A stretch of DNA of 64,000 nucleotides from Microvelia longipes (lineage: Eukaryota > Arthropoda > Insecta > Hemiptera > Veliidae), in assembly GCA_018340805.1 (NCBI GenBank), contig JACMZG010001908.1, positions 43,024,634 to 43,088,633 on the forward strand, written 5' to 3'. Under the pieces are notes generated by a model. That model was not told the origin of the DNA. It did no database searches and saw only the letters and a list, made by a program, of their open reading frames with translations. How positions within the stretch are numbered: the first letter of the stretch is position 1; every line of letters starts with the position of its first letter. Both the position numbers and the translations under genes were made by a program. Positions 1 through 18,925 of this stretch are shown in pieces.

Positions 1-1431
1 TAGTTTCTCTAATATATTCATATAATTCAGTAAAGCCACTTTGTATCCACACATTCATCAAAACATCAGACGTACACGTATTTGTTTAATTTTTAAAATA
101 TGAAGATACAAAAAACACAAACATTTCATGATGTGCGGCACAGTAGAATAATGACAAGTTGAATGTCAAGAGAACAATGCATTTAACTCTCGAGATGAGG
201 CTGAGAGATTTATGTGTTTAATTCCCAAGACAATGCTTAGAGAGTTATGACAATTAACTCCTGAGGCGAAGCATTATTGATAAATAATGTCTTAAATAAT
301 GTCAATTAAATAATTGACATTATTTAATTATTGTAATATTATAATTCTCATGATATGTTGTACATTTTTTTTTACTCAATACAATGTCTTTTGGTCTAAA
401 AAAGATTATGTGCCGAGATAAGATGGGTGGCTTCACACCCAAAAAATTTAAAAAAAAATATCTAAACAACTTCTTTTGATCTGAAAAAGATTTTGGCCAA
501 TAATTTTTTTTGTTATCTGATACATTTAATTTTTTTAACTGATTCAAAGTTACTTTTTACTCTCTTGGTAGCAAAAAGTGCTTCTTTATACCCTAAAAAC
601 TAGTCAATATGCTTCACATTATATATTGTCTGGAGATTAACTATTTGATATAACAAAAAAGTTTTTTACCTTAGGCCTGAGAGCTCAATATTTAAAATTA
701 AAATATTATATTTTAAACATAATTTGTTTTCTCCATTTTTAACTGAAATATTTAAGAAATAGTGTTCATAGATAATCTGTGTAATGTTGGCAACAGTTAT
801 TGTTAAACTCTTGCTGGCATTCTTTATAATAACATTGAAATCATATTTCAAAAAGATAATAAATGATTTCTTTATAGTGGCCAAGTTAGATTTTTTTTAT
901 AAATGTGATTCATTTCATATATTTATTTATTTCATTGTATTTTTAATTAGCAACTAAAGAAATACTGTTTTCTACAGATTTTCAATACATTATCATACTG
1001 AATTTTTAGTTTAATTTATAATAGAACACAACAAAAATATAACAGAAAAATAACAATACAAATAAACAATTAATATTATTATTTGATAATATAACTCTAT
1101 ATTCTATAGTTTCAAGTATAATTGATAATAAGACAGTGAATGGAACACTGAAAAATTAAAATAATAATGTCAGTGACATTTTAATAATATTCAAATAATA
1201 TAAAATGTCAAGATGGGTCTTAAAGGTCATTGATAAAACTACCTTGTACATTACAAACTAAGTATAGCAATATTATTATAAAATACTACTTTTTATTAAA
1301 TTGATGTAAGAAGCAAATATTTTATATATTAACCAAGGTAGAATAATATACAAAAGATTAACATACAATTATAGTGACATGAAGTTATGTATATCACTGA
1401 TAGCTTACTATATTACTCGATATACATATGC

Positions 1432-1489
<58 letters not shown>

Positions 1490-1796
1490 TTATTAAAAAT
1501 ATATATTAGTAATAAATATTAAAAGGAATATTAGATAGCAAAAATTAATGAGGAAATAGTTAATAAAATAAACAGGTACTCTCTATGTCAGAATAATTGA
1601 CTTTATCATAATATAATAGATACTACAAGTGTGCAACACTTTTTCTAATTCATTCATGTAATTTTTTACCCAATTATATGACAGATTGATATTTAATTAA
1701 GAAACATTAACAATATGATCCCATGAGTTAGTTATAGTTCATATATAAGAAGAAATAAATTTACAGTTATGGATACACTAGACCTAGAGCATTCAC
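1..1796. other. AT-rich non-coding DNA left of the glutaminyl cyclase exon
   Basis: I see no exon here that continues the glutaminyl cyclase reading frame, so this is probably intron. It holds a (TA)n microsatellite at about 1434-1484 and a stretch at about 460-640 that resembles 46710-47060; both contain the words actagtcaat and aagtgcttcttta. Short open frames here, such as 320-547 minus, are low-complexity and match nothing I recognise. Confidence 0.5.
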
Positions 1797-4303
1797 CTCT
1801 CTAACACTGCGGTGTCCTTCTGATCCAACAACCCTTGGAATAAGAATATGACTAAGAGCTTCTCTAAAATACGTTTCATTGTACAATGAAGCTATTTTCC
1901 CAATCTCGCCATTAGTAAACAACCTGGCATCGTGTAAAGTCTGAAAATAAAATGTACATTTGATATTTAGGATCTATGAATAAATTTCATAAAAAAAGAA
2001 CCCTAATAACATTTCATAAATTTATATGGAATTAAACCCAGTACATACAGCATGAACCTATCTAAAATAGTTTTAATACAACGATACATTTATTTAATAA
2101 GTACAGAAAAAACTAAACTAATTGTAATTAGAAGTATAAATAATGAATCAAACTAGATTTAAAAAGGAAAATTCTATATTTATGCTAATTATTCAGAGGT
2201 TACAAACAATCTAAGCAGCATTCATTAAAATATGGAGAATTTTAATTCTAATTAAAATAACAATTGTTTTGTTTACTGATTTACGTCACAAAGAAATAAT
2301 GAGTGAAACAGATTTTGTCAATCATAGACCTATTGTTCACAACAAGTACATAAAAAAAATAATCAGCCACAACAGCTCATATCATACAACTTCCTATTTT
2401 AGGGTTTAAAAGAATATTTATTTCCATTCTGAACACTTAAAACACACACAATGATGATAGAACTAGTTTTAATAATATACATAAATGAAATCAAACAGGA
2501 AAAAAGCTGAATTTTACATAAATTTACTAAGGTCATACACCTAGGATCTATTCAGAAGTACCAGGTGTCAGTGGTTTAATTAATTTGGCTAAATTAGTGT
2601 ACACAACTAGTAGGAAATAGTTGAGCTGCCATAAACAGATCTTTTAATTCACATTCACTCAGTAGATTGAATATGGGGTGTAATACATACTAGATATATT
2701 CAGTATATACGAATATAACTATATAACTTTGAGTGTCCCATGCAATACCAAATTTTGCAAATAAATATAAAAATTTAATTAAAATGTATACTTTTAATGG
2801 GCCAAATTCAAGACATTTTTTCCCTTGCAAATTTTTGTCTAAGACCACTTTTTCGGACGGAAAAAGTGCCCAAAGAGTATAACTCAAAATTGAGACTTAA
2901 ATTTAAGACTGAAAGCATAACTTAAGATCAATACTTTACAAACTTCCAAGTCTCTATCTTAAACAAACAACATGCTTGATAGGACATACACATACGCAAC
3001 AAGTTAAAATCAATTAAGAAGTCTTAAAAACACCTGAAACATATAATTCAGTTGAAATCCTCGTTCCAGGTTTTTTAATGCAAACACTAAATAAGTATAC
3101 TTATATCTCCATTTCCTATATTAAACCTACAGTATAAATAAGAAATACAGTCTATCCTTTAGTTTAAAAATCCCCAAGGTCATAAGTATTTTGGGGATTG
3201 AACAATCAGAGAAAATAGAATTGGGGATTGACCACTTAAAAAGAGAAAAAAATCCCTACCACAATAACCCCTGTAGGGAAAAACCTTCTTCCCAGCAATC
3301 GTTCACTTTGTTTGTGGTTCTTCTTTTGATTTAATAGTTTTGAAAACTACTTTCAAATTAATCTTAAAAATAATATTTTATAATAAAACTACACAAAATA
3401 AATGTAAAAAAACATCGCCAAGAAAATACGGGTAAAATAACCTGATTTGTTTACATAGTTTTTTCCCACTCCCTTCTTGCCGGGATTTTTTTTCTTAAGA
3501 ATCAGTGGTGTCTAAACTGACCTGTCAAGATTTTTAAACTAAATTTTGGTCTTTACAGTAAGGTGCCACTATAATACCTTTCAGACAAGTAAAAATCAAG
3601 AAACTTTTATAAACAATTAAATCGGTTCAGGATAATATAATATATAATACATACATTGAGGCACAAAGTGGGGCACAATACAAGTTGAACTTCTGGAAAA
3701 ATGGGGGGGGGGGGCTAAGCACCTAGTTAGCCTTGTTTTTCAATCTAAGGAGAGAAAACTAATTTAATAAAATTTAGGAGGGTTGAGTCATATTTAGAAG
3801 GATTTAGCCCAAATTTCCATGATGCTTCTTGGACACAAGCATAGTATTGTTATGATAATGGTAGCATGTAAATATTATATTAAACAAAGAAACTGTGTGA
3901 TGGAAATATTTTGATTGGTTCGTGATCAATTAACTAATAAAGAAAGTTTTTAAGACTCCTTGAAAGTTTTTAAGAAGAGACAGTTCACATGTTATTCTAT
4001 TCCACAATATTTTAAAAGCCTAAAAATATTAAATATTGTCAATAGGAAGAGAGGAGTCGTCAGGTCCACGTGAGGACGTCATTCAATCCACAGGTGGGTG
4101 TAGAGATAATTTATTGATTGTATTACTGTCTGCAATGTGTTTTACTTCCTGGACCCTTTCCTGCTTTACTTGCATGCAACTTTTAAAAATAATATTAAAC
4201 ATATAAAAGCACTACATCTTACCCTTAACTCTTTAAATGATAAAGAAGTAACATAAACAAAAGTAAAAATTAAAAACAAAGAACTCAGGAAAACTTTCAA
4301 CAT
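1797..4303 (-). CDS. QPCT: Glutaminyl-peptide cyclotransferase (QPCT-type), first two coding exons, 3' part outside the window
   Basis: The enzyme converts N-terminal glutamine of secretory peptides to pyroglutamate in the secretory pathway. Exon 1 is 4223-4303: 27 codons that read as a signal peptide (MLKVFLSSLFLIFTFVYV...) and end at a GTAAGA donor. Exon 2 is 1797-1940: 48 codons after a TTTTCAG acceptor, ending at a GTGAAT donor. Both junctions are phase 0. The exon 2 product has the QC N-terminal signature: helix words KIASLYNETYFREAL, then ILIPRVVGSEGHRSVRE, matching my memory of insect QC. The zinc-binding catalytic domain is not in the window and must lie left of position 1. The gene is divergent from KIN17. 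Its first intron (1941-4222) carries a dispersed repeat at 3020-3125. The family is called by recalled similarity; the exon pairing rests on matching phases. A secreted paralogue of the same family remains possible. Confidence 0.83.
3020..3125 (-). repeat. Short copy of a dispersed repeat, in intron 1 of the glutaminyl cyclase gene
   Basis: It contains cttaaaaacacctgaaac, ataattcag and tgcaaacacta in the same order as 58720-58800, and as the reverse complement of 44165-44250. It is a truncated piece of the family described at 57190-58815. The rest of this intron (1941-4222) is AT-rich and otherwise featureless apart from a 10-G run near 3704. Confidence 0.6.
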
Positions 4304-5025
4304 ATTATAAATATGAAGAGCAAACACACCGCGATAATTAGACGACGGTTACTTCAAGAACCTTTAAGCTAAAAATTAAAAACTAAACTGTAAAAGTAAA
4401 AAGAGATCATTTTAACAAAATAAAATTAAAAATAACGAAGAGAAGGGAAAATTTCAAGGAAATCTAGTGCTGGGAAAGAAGGGGGCGGGGCATAACAACT
4501 CACAGCACAATGTAACGTTGTTATATCCACTTTAAACAGTCACTTTTTCCGATGTCCCTTAGTCCAATCCAATCCCCTTAAAATTATAATAAGGGTAACA
4601 GTTTAATACAATTTTTGCAAAATTTAATTAGCAAATCATTTCGAAAACTCAAGATATTACAAGAGTAATAAATTTTGAGCTTCAAGCAGTGAGTTTTCGA
4701 ACACAGAATAGGTTTTGTTTACAGTTATGTTACCAAATCAGGTTATAAACGTTATAAATTTCTATCTAAAGTCGTTCGTTTTGTTTTAAATAATTGTAAC
4801 TAATTAACAAATTGTCATGTTTATACCAGCGATAATTATGCCTACACGGTGAATTGTTTGTGGTTTAATAGGAATAATTTATATGGGTTTCTTTATACTG
4901 TTTGTATAAGTTTCAGAGAAGTTGGAGGTTTGATACTAATTTGCCTTCTTTATGTATGTTTGCAAGACAGTAATCTTGATAGCTCATTTTTAGCTGTAAG
5001 TTAATAATCTAATTTATTATATAAG
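4304..5025. promoter_or_regulatory. Divergent intergenic region between the glutaminyl cyclase gene and KIN17
   Basis: About 720 bp separate the minus-strand ATG at 4303 and the plus-strand ATG at 5026. Both promoters and both 5' untranslated regions must fit here unless either gene has a non-coding first exon elsewhere. I see no clear TATA box or transposon end. The promoter role is inferred from layout only. Confidence 0.45.
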
Positions 5026-6177
5026 ATGGGAAAACACGAAGCAGGAACACCAAAAGATATTGCTAATAGGATTAAAGCTAAAGGTCTTCAAAAGCTACGA
5101 TGGTATTGCCAAATGTGTCAAAAGCAATGTCGAGATGAGAATGGATTCAAATGTCACATATCTAGCGAATCCCACAACCGACAGCTTCTTCTATTTGCTG
5201 AGGATACTGAAAAATATTTAAATGAATTCAGTGAAGAATTTGCTAATGGGTATTTAGAGCTGCTGAGTCGTCAATTTGGTACAAAACGTGTTCATGCAAA
5301 TCGTGTTTATCAAGAGTATATAACAGATAGAAACCACTTGCATATGAATGCTACACAGTGGGAAACATTAACTGAATTTGTCAAATGGTTAGGTAGGGAG
5401 GGTAAATGTGTTGTTGACGAAACTGAAAAAGGGTGGTTTGTTACATACATTGATAGGGATCCAGAAATGATAGCTCTGCAAGAATCAATGAAGAAGAAAG
5501 AAAAATTAGACAAAGATGATAACGAACGTATGATGGATTTTCTTGAAAAGCAAATAGCTAAAGGTAAAGAAAGCGTCCAAGCAAAGCCTGAGCATAAACC
5601 AACTGAGCTAGTAAGAAATGAAGATGAAACCATCTCTCTAAATTTAAAACTAAATAAAAAAGTTGATAACAAAATAGATTTAAAAGCTTCTTCATCCTTA
5701 CTTAAGTCCAAATTAGAAAAATCTGAACCTGGTACAAGTAAGTTAAAAACAGATAAAAGTAAAAGAAAAACTGCCTTGGATGAAATAATGGAAGAAGAGG
5801 AGAGTAAAAAGAAAATTCAAAGGTTAGATTATTGGCTTGCTGAGGGTATTGTTGTTAAAGTAACTACAAAATCATTGGGTGATAAATTTACAAATAAAAA
5901 AGGCATTGTTACAGAAGTGATTGATAAATATGCTGCAAAAATTAAGATGATTGAAACTGGCACAAAGGTTAAATTGGATCAAGCTCATTTAGAAACAGTC
6001 ATACCTGCTTCCGGCAAGCATGTTAAAATACTCAATGGAGGCTACCGAGGAAATATAGCTCAGCTTGTAGACATAGATACCAAACATTTCTGTGCTTCTT
6101 TGAAGATATCATCAGGACCTTTAGCAGGCAGAGTTGTAAATAATGTACAGTATGAAGATTTTAGTAAGTTAGCTTGA
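5026..6177 (+). CDS. KIN: KIN17 DNA/RNA-binding protein, intact, single exon
   Basis: A 383-residue nuclear protein linked to DNA replication, repair and pre-mRNA processing; the human protein is about 393 residues, so this is full length. Residues about 28-50 form a C2H2 zinc finger (CQMCQKQC...H...SHNRQ). Residues about 51-175 are the Kin17 winged-helix domain, including HLHMNATQWETLTEFVKWL. A lysine- and glutamate-rich linker follows at about 180-275. The C-terminal tandem SH3-like/KOW region starts at YWLAEGIVVKV and includes KLDQAHLETVIPA and ILNGGYRGN, ending YEDFSKLA. The start is the first ATG and gives the conserved MGKHEAGTPKDIANRI. There is no intron. An antisense LINE fragment ends about 230 bp downstream. 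The long antisense frame at 5310-5711 is a shadow. Confidence 0.96.
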   Translation: MGKHEAGTPKDIANRIKAKGLQKLRWYCQMCQKQCRDENGFKCHISSESHNRQLLLFAEDTEKYLNEFSEEFANGYLELLSRQFGTKRVHANRVYQEYITDRNHLHMNATQWETLTEFVKWLGREGKCVVDETEKGWFVTYIDRDPEMIALQESMKKKEKLDKDDNERMMDFLEKQIAKGKESVQAKPEHKPTELVRNEDETISLNLKLNKKVDNKIDLKASSSLLKSKLEKSEPGTSKLKTDKSKRKTALDEIMEEEESKKKIQRLDYWLAEGIVVKVTTKSLGDKFTNKKGIVTEVIDKYAAKIKMIETGTKVKLDQAHLETVIPASGKHVKILNGGYRGNIAQLVDIDTKHFCASLKISSGPLAGRVVNNVQYEDFSKLA

Positions 6178-6410
6178 AAATTCTGTCATAAGTATAAAGA
6201 AGAAACTCCAGCTTAAAATGTATTATTATTTCTTGAGAATAATGCTACTAAAGCATTTTGTAGCATTATAGTTTTCAGCAACCCTTTCTGTTCTTTTTGT
6301 TTGAAAATTAATACATTTTTATGATTATAACCTGGTGTAAATATAAATATAAGTTTTTTATTTAATTGAATCAAGACTTATGATTATTATCCTACAGACT
6401 ATTTGTACAT

Positions 6411-7395
6411 TTATTTATTTATTTATTTATTTATTTTCTAAGAGCTAATACAAATACATAAAATTACAAAAGTAAAATTACAATTGTGTCTCTGAGTCAA
6501 AATCTTAACTTAATTACAAAGAACAATTATTTATAAAATCGTTTATAGAATAAAAAGCTTCCGTAATCAAATATGTTTTTATTTGCTTAGCGAATGCTGT
6601 TAACTCTAAGTTTTGAGTTTTAGGCTTCAAGCAATTATACATTTTAATGGCAACTATTTTAGGCGAATTAAAAGTTTTATGAAGTCTACAGTGAGGTACT
6701 ATTAGCATATGGTTATATCTAGTATTATAGTTATGATTATCAATATTTCTATGGTGGTTACTTTCCGAGTGAATAAATAAAAGCAAGTTATAAATAACAA
6801 AAGATGGTAGAGTCATAAGAGAGAATTTCTTAAAATAGGGCTTACACGATTCAGAATATTGTAAGTTAAAAATTATACGCAGGGCCTTTTTTTGGAGTAG
6901 AAAAATATTTAGAGCACTAGTACTGGTTCCCCACAAGGCAGCACAATAAGACATTCTTGAAAGAAGTAGGCATAGTACACTGATATCATGGTTTTCACAT
7001 CCACTTCTGATAATTTCCTGAGTAGGAAGAGAACTGATGATAGCTTTTTGCCAGTTGAGAAGTATGTTTCTCCCAGGTGAGTAGAGAATCCAGAGTAACT
7101 CAAGGAGCTTCAGCGAATTCTCTCTATCTGGCGATTTCAGCGAAAATATCAACACTTGACTCTTCTCATCATTAAGTGTCAGTGAATTGGTTGAAAACCA
7201 GTCTTTAGCTCTACTTATAACTACATCTTTCTGATTCAATAGAGTCTGTCTATTGGCGTTCTTGATTAAATACGTTGTATCATCTGCAAATCTAATGCAC
7301 CTATGGCTGAAGTCAGGAAGATCATTACAGTAGATAAGAAAAAGAATGGGGCCTAGAACAGATCCTTGAGGAACTCCATACTGTAATTCTCTCGC
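6411..7395 (-). mobile_element. 5'-truncated non-LTR retrotransposon (jockey/CR1-like LINE), copy 1
   Basis: The minus-strand frame 6514-7401 encodes the C-terminal half of a LINE reverse transcriptase: YGVPQGSVLGPILFLIY (motif B region), then the catalytic box IRFADDTTYLI, then the thumb and tail. The 3' end is an (AAAT)n tail, seen as the tttattta run at 6411-6435. Similarity to copy 2 (53885-56160) stops near 7393, so this copy lost its 5' end, the usual result of target-primed reverse transcription. The frame is disturbed around 7000-7100. The bases left of the tail (6178-6410) are the KIN17 3' flank. Confidence 0.9.
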
Positions 7396-9363
7396 GTACA
7401 TACTGCTCCCTGCTACTTCAAGCTACCTAATTGTTTAAAAATTCACCACAAAATGTTTTAAATTATAACATTTTTTGATAATTTTTATTAAGCTTAAGCT
7501 AAAAAAATTAGAAATAAATAAGCTCTTCAACTTTTTTGATTATCATCGGTGCAAAAAGATGGCATTTGGATTTTTCTTTAATAGTAATCCAAATTAAAAA
7601 TACATGCAGAGTAATTCTGATTTAAAAAGGAAAAAGAGGTAAATAAAAATATGTAACAAAATGAATACAAATTAGACTTTATATTAATAGTTATTAGTTG
7701 AAATTTTATACAAATATCTAAAAATAAAATATTACGTATTGACAGAGTAATTAAACAAGATATAAGTAACCAACATGGTTATTCAATCCAAGAGATTATT
7801 CCTTCATTAAAATAATGCAACCATTTTATTTGATTATACTCGATATTATAATTGATACTTGATCAAAACATAGAGTGATAAATATAACATCTTAAAGAAA
7901 ACTGGTGAGATGTGATCAACCTCATGCTGTAGATAAAGATAAATACCTTTATCTGCAGCATAAGATTGATCACATCTCACATGGAAAACAGGTAAGGTAA
8001 AACTATTTTTTTAAGGTACTTAGTTTTTTTGGTACATCAAGCTGATTTTTAAGGAATTTTTGGAGATGTAACTAATTTTTAGGAACAGGCCCTGGTAATA
8101 TAAAAAAGCAGGGTATATGAATTCTTCAGGTAGTATAAACTATATTGGTTGCAAGCTCAAGGAAATGAAACGACTAGATAGATGAGCTCAGCTTTAAAAG
8201 AAAACTATATTTAATTTGATGTCATATAATAAATCATTAATGTTTATAATTTTTAAGTAACATAAAGAACATCAAAAAATAACCTTAACATTCCTATGAA
8301 AATATAAACTTAAAGCTACAGAGGACAGTTCATAAAATTGTACTGTACAGCTAAAAATTAATATTACACAAAGTAAAAACAATTGAATTGAATGGCTATA
8401 AATAAAAACATTTTATAAACAATGTAGGCTCTTAAAATCAAAATTTTTCTAGGCTCTTAAAAAATCATTGAATAATCGTTCTTGATCTCTGAATAATTTA
8501 ATATTTTAGATGAATCAAAAAATTAATATCCATCATAATAAATATGCCTACGTGATGCCTACAACTTTTTCCTAATACTGCAAGTTCTTAGGGTTCTTTT
8601 TTATACAGAAATTTATAACCTTGAATTTCATATCTTAACTAATTTAATTTTATTTAATTCAGTAAGTTAAAAGATGAGTACAAGTGGAAAGACTACTTTT
8701 TAACTGAAATATGAGCCCCAGGGACAGAGTACCTTGGGTGTCTCTATTTAACATACTGGGTATCTATAATCAAAAATAATTTAAAATAGATAGCTCTTTG
8801 GGCTTAATAAATTCTAGGAATAAATATATGACAGAATATCCTAAATATTTTTAAGACTATATACTTTTTTAATATTATTCAGTTTTTGTTAATCAAAAAG
8901 AGCACTTTCAAAGGAAATTATACTCATGAGGTAGTTTATACAAAGTGGATTGATTTCCCTTTAATTTTGTATACCCAGAACTGATTAAGAAAAATTTAAA
9001 TAATGTTTTAAAATTGTTTTTAAGGAATAAAAAGGAATATTAAATTGGTTACTAATGATAAACATCAGCGGCAACTTATTTTTGAAGTGGGGATGGATAA
9101 ATTAACTTCCAAATTTGTTTGGATTATTATTTTTAATAACCCAGATCATAGATTGTGATAATAACATAGCTATCACACTGGTTAAAAGATCACTAAATAC
9201 AAGTACATTAGAACACAATCACTAGAAACAAAAATGTTTTGCAGAAATCACGCAAGTGTTCTTTTCTTTATATAAACTAAAAATAAATTATTTTTAAACA
9301 AAAATCAGAGGTAAGAAAAATGCAATAAATACAGGGGACAAGATTTATTGAAATTTAGACTCA
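7396..9363. other. Non-coding spacer between the LINE and GOT1
   Basis: No coding potential is visible in about 2 kb. The only clear structure is the inverted repeat at 7905-7980, listed separately. The GOT1 3' untranslated region should occupy the right end, since its stop codon is at 9364-9366. Confidence 0.5.
7905..7980. repeat. Imperfect hairpin, 34-bp arms and 8-nt loop
   Basis: The left arm 7905-7938 (gtgagatgtgatcaac...) pairs with 7947-7980 (...gttgatcacatctcac type) with about four mismatches, leaving the loop ataaatac. The size fits either a tiny foldback MITE or a precursor-like RNA hairpin. No flanking target duplication is obvious. Confidence 0.6.
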
Positions 9364-15958
<6,595 letters not shown>

Positions 15959-15965
15959 ACTTAAC

Positions 15966-16967
15966 ACAGTAGTTTACTAAAATGTTCAGTTATCTTTTAA
16001 ACAGTTAAATTTCAGCATAAATAAATAAAACTAATAATTTTACAAGAAAAATAAGAACATGGCTTATGCTTTAGAAAATTCTTATCTACGCAATCATACT
16101 ATACATTAACAATAAAAATTATAAACAATCCCAAAAGCACTTTAAGCCCTTTTTAACGTATTCATAACTTTACAAATTTAAATAATTTTAGTTTATTAAA
16201 AAAATCCATCAACGTATAATGTGACGTGTCACAGACAAAGCAAATTTTTAAAAACAATGAACGCACAGGATACTCAATAACTTCTCACTCATATGAAAGA
16301 TTTCAGATTACAATTAAATCCAAAAAAGCTTAATATAAGTTAAAATACAAGATTTAATTCTTTACTTGTATTAAAAATTAACCATATAATTTGTTTTCAA
16401 ACAAAAAATTATCTAGTTTCATTCATTTTAAAACTGACATATAAGCAGTGTTGTTAAAATTCTAAAAAAATCAAAGATCTTAGTTTAGTTATTAGATAAA
16501 GCCATTAAAATATGCTATCTCACTTCATCCCCTTCCACAGGGAAAAAACTAGGACCTTTTGATTACTAAACTAAGGCAACTTGATTACCCAATTGTGTTT
16601 TTCAACAATATTTTTTTTAATTTAAACTTTTTCGAAAAATGCACTGAAAATTTGACTATACTAATCCCATTCATGCAACATATCATACGTAAGAGGCTAC
16701 TTAGATGACGAAGTGGAAAGGAGAGTAGGGGACAATTCTGCTTGGCCTTTTGATTCCATATATATATGTACTTTTTAAGCGTAAAATTCAACTTTATATT
16801 ATCAGGTTCTGGTTTCTCATTTTTAGTTGCATCCGTTAAGGTTAGTTTACCAGCTACTATTTCATTTTTAACCACATCTCTTATAAAGTGGGTCATCTTG
16901 GACCAATCAGATTGAGTAAAGGTTTTACAAATAAAACATTTCCACTTACTTTTACTATCTTTGCTGA
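15966..16967. other. Non-coding DNA upstream of GOT1
   Basis: This 1 kb should contain the GOT1 promoter. I see no recognisable element. The 103-residue minus frame at 16585-16896 has no family resemblance and is probably chance. Confidence 0.4.
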
Positions 16968-17965
16968 GTTTGGCGTAAAGAGCTCCATGTGGCTCACATC
17001 GGTATTAAAAAAATGAAAGGTTTAGCTAGATCTCTTGTTTATTGGCCAAACATCATCGAGATATCGAGCGGATCGCCAAAACATGTTCAGAGTGTTTAAA
17101 ACATGCTACAATGCCAGCAAAAAATAAAGATCATCATTGGGAATACCCTAGTGCACCCTGGGAACGCATCCATCTTGATTTCGCTGGACCTCTGAAAAAC
17201 AATAAATACCTACTAATTATCGTCGATGCCTACTCTAAGTGGACTCAAGTAAAAATAATGACTTCCATTAAGTCTGAGGAAAATTTTCTGTACTTACGGG
17301 GTTCCCTCCGTGGTCGTTTCAGATAACGGACCACAATTTACTGCTGATGAATTTCAAACGTTTCTTAAGACCCAAGGAGTGCGGTGCCATAGGAGAACAC
17401 CCCCCTACCACCCGTCTAGTAATGGGCAAGCGGAACGCTATGTTCAGTCTATAAAGAAGGCATTACTCAAAGAGATTACTCAAGGCGCGCAAACCAGAGA
17501 TCTAGAAGAGGCTATTGATTCCTTCTTACTACAATATCACAAGGCTACCCATCAGACCACGGGGGAACCACCTTCCTTATTGTTTTTGGAACGAATCCTT
17601 AAGAGTCGACTCGACCTAGTAATTCCAGAGATAACTGATCCAAGAAAAAGAAAGATTTCATCGAATCCCGTAGTGAAACGAAGGTCCTTCGATGAAGGAG
17701 ACTTAGTCCGGTTTCGCTCTTACAGCGCTCAGGAAGAAAAGTGACTACAAGGTAAAATAAAACATTGCCTAGGAAACGTAAACCTAAACCACCCCGACCA
17801 GTTCTTCCAGCAGGGGCCGCCATAGTATTGCCGGAAGCTCCTCCAGTACAACCAGCGATGGCTCCAAGCGTTGCTCCTGTTAGAACGAAGCCAGAGCAAG
17901 CAACAGTGCCCCTTCGGAGGACTCAACGTATAAGGAAGCGCCGCAGACCGTACACTCCTCCTTAA
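16968..17965 (+). pseudogene. Ty3/gypsy integrase fragment, frameshifted
   Basis: The fragment starts in the integrase zinc-finger region (HVAHIGIKKMKGLARSLVYW, then TCSECLKH). The core follows with the DDE residues in HLDFAGP, VVSDNGPQF and NGQAERYVQSIKKALL. A frame change near 17300-17326 splits the core into frames 17042-17326 and 17310-17744. A basic C-terminus (LRRTQRIRKRRRPYTPP) ends at 17965, as in K02A2.6-like elements. Reverse transcriptase and gag are missing and no LTR is visible, so it is a dead remnant. It is a different lineage from both complete gypsy elements in the window. Confidence 0.88.
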
Positions 17966-18029
17966 AGGGCTGGGGAGAATTGATATGTCCTTAATTAGTT
18001 TATGTTGTCAATAGTCCTCTACCGATGTG

Positions 18030-18420
18030 CACTGCCGTGCCCTAGCCAAATCTTGCTTTATAAGGCACAAGTTACATATCCAAGGCTGGCACTGACGAAC
18101 TCCCTTTTCCCGAAGCAATTCGGAGCATTTTCTACCCCCTTATATCTTTTGACCTGGTTATCCTAGAATCTTACAATTTGGCTTACGCAAAGATCATATC
18201 GAAACAATATTACTTTTGAAATTACAATTCTTTATCTATTATAGAAAACGAGAAATTTCGCTTTGAAAATGACGAATTTCGACCCTGACTGACTGACTCA
18301 CTCATCATAATTCTAAGGCACTTCTAATAATCGTAGAAACTTGAAATTTGATATGAGGGTAGGATTTGTTTGATAAAGCAAGGAAAAATTGTCATATTTG
18401 CAATATTTTAATTTGATCTC
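18030..18420 (+). repeat. Dispersed repeat, copy 1
   Basis: It matches the reverse complement of about 49985-50390: cactgccgtgccctagcc, ctggcactgacgaactccc, cccgaagcaattcggagcat and tcgaccctgactgactgact all have counterparts there. The adjacency to the integrase fragment might make it part of an LTR or 3' region, but this is unproven. Confidence 0.65.
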
Positions 18421-18694
18421 CTTATTATTGCCTCTGGTATGAAATATTAGTGGTTTATAAAGACTTTATCAACGGTATATGATTCATTATTGGTAACATG
18501 AAAATATATATGTCTAACAATAATACAATGACTGTATTATATAAGTGATATATTTTCTTAAATCTTTATCAAGTATGTTGAGAAATTTAAATAATTTAAA
18601 CTTAATAGCATATTGTTGATTTCAATATGAAGCATCCCTTGTTATAATTATTTCAGATGCAAAATGAGTTATTTTACATTTTGGGGTTTCTATT

Positions 18695-18925
18695 TTACAA
18701 TGTGGTTTCTGTCATGTTTGTTGTCATTATGATAAGAGCAGCACTATCAGCCTTTGAAAATTTTTCAAAGTGTTTCTTCATACTTCTTGACCTAAGCCAT
18801 TGTTGCAGTAGTGTTAAGTTCAGTTGGCTTAACAAGACTTCCTGTAACAACATCCATGGCTCCTTGTGTTCCTCGAAGTAGAACTGAAACCTTGTACTTC
18901 CAACTTTGACAATTAGTTTTTTCAC
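18695..18925 (-). pseudogene. Probable copia-type gag (UBN2-like) remnant
   Basis: One minus frame reads SWKYKVSVLLRGTQGAMD followed by VVTGSLVKPTELNTTATM, the pattern of copia gag N-termini (W.F...LL...G..DVV.G...KP). After a shift of frame near 18780 it continues FSKADSAALIIMTTNMTETT, which fits the next conserved block (ADS.A..II.TT). No pol is nearby. The open plus-strand frame at 18657-18881 is taken as the shadow. Confidence 0.5.

Noticed and set aside
5310..5711. 133-residue minus-strand frame inside KIN17
   Set aside because: Antisense shadow of a well-conserved gene.
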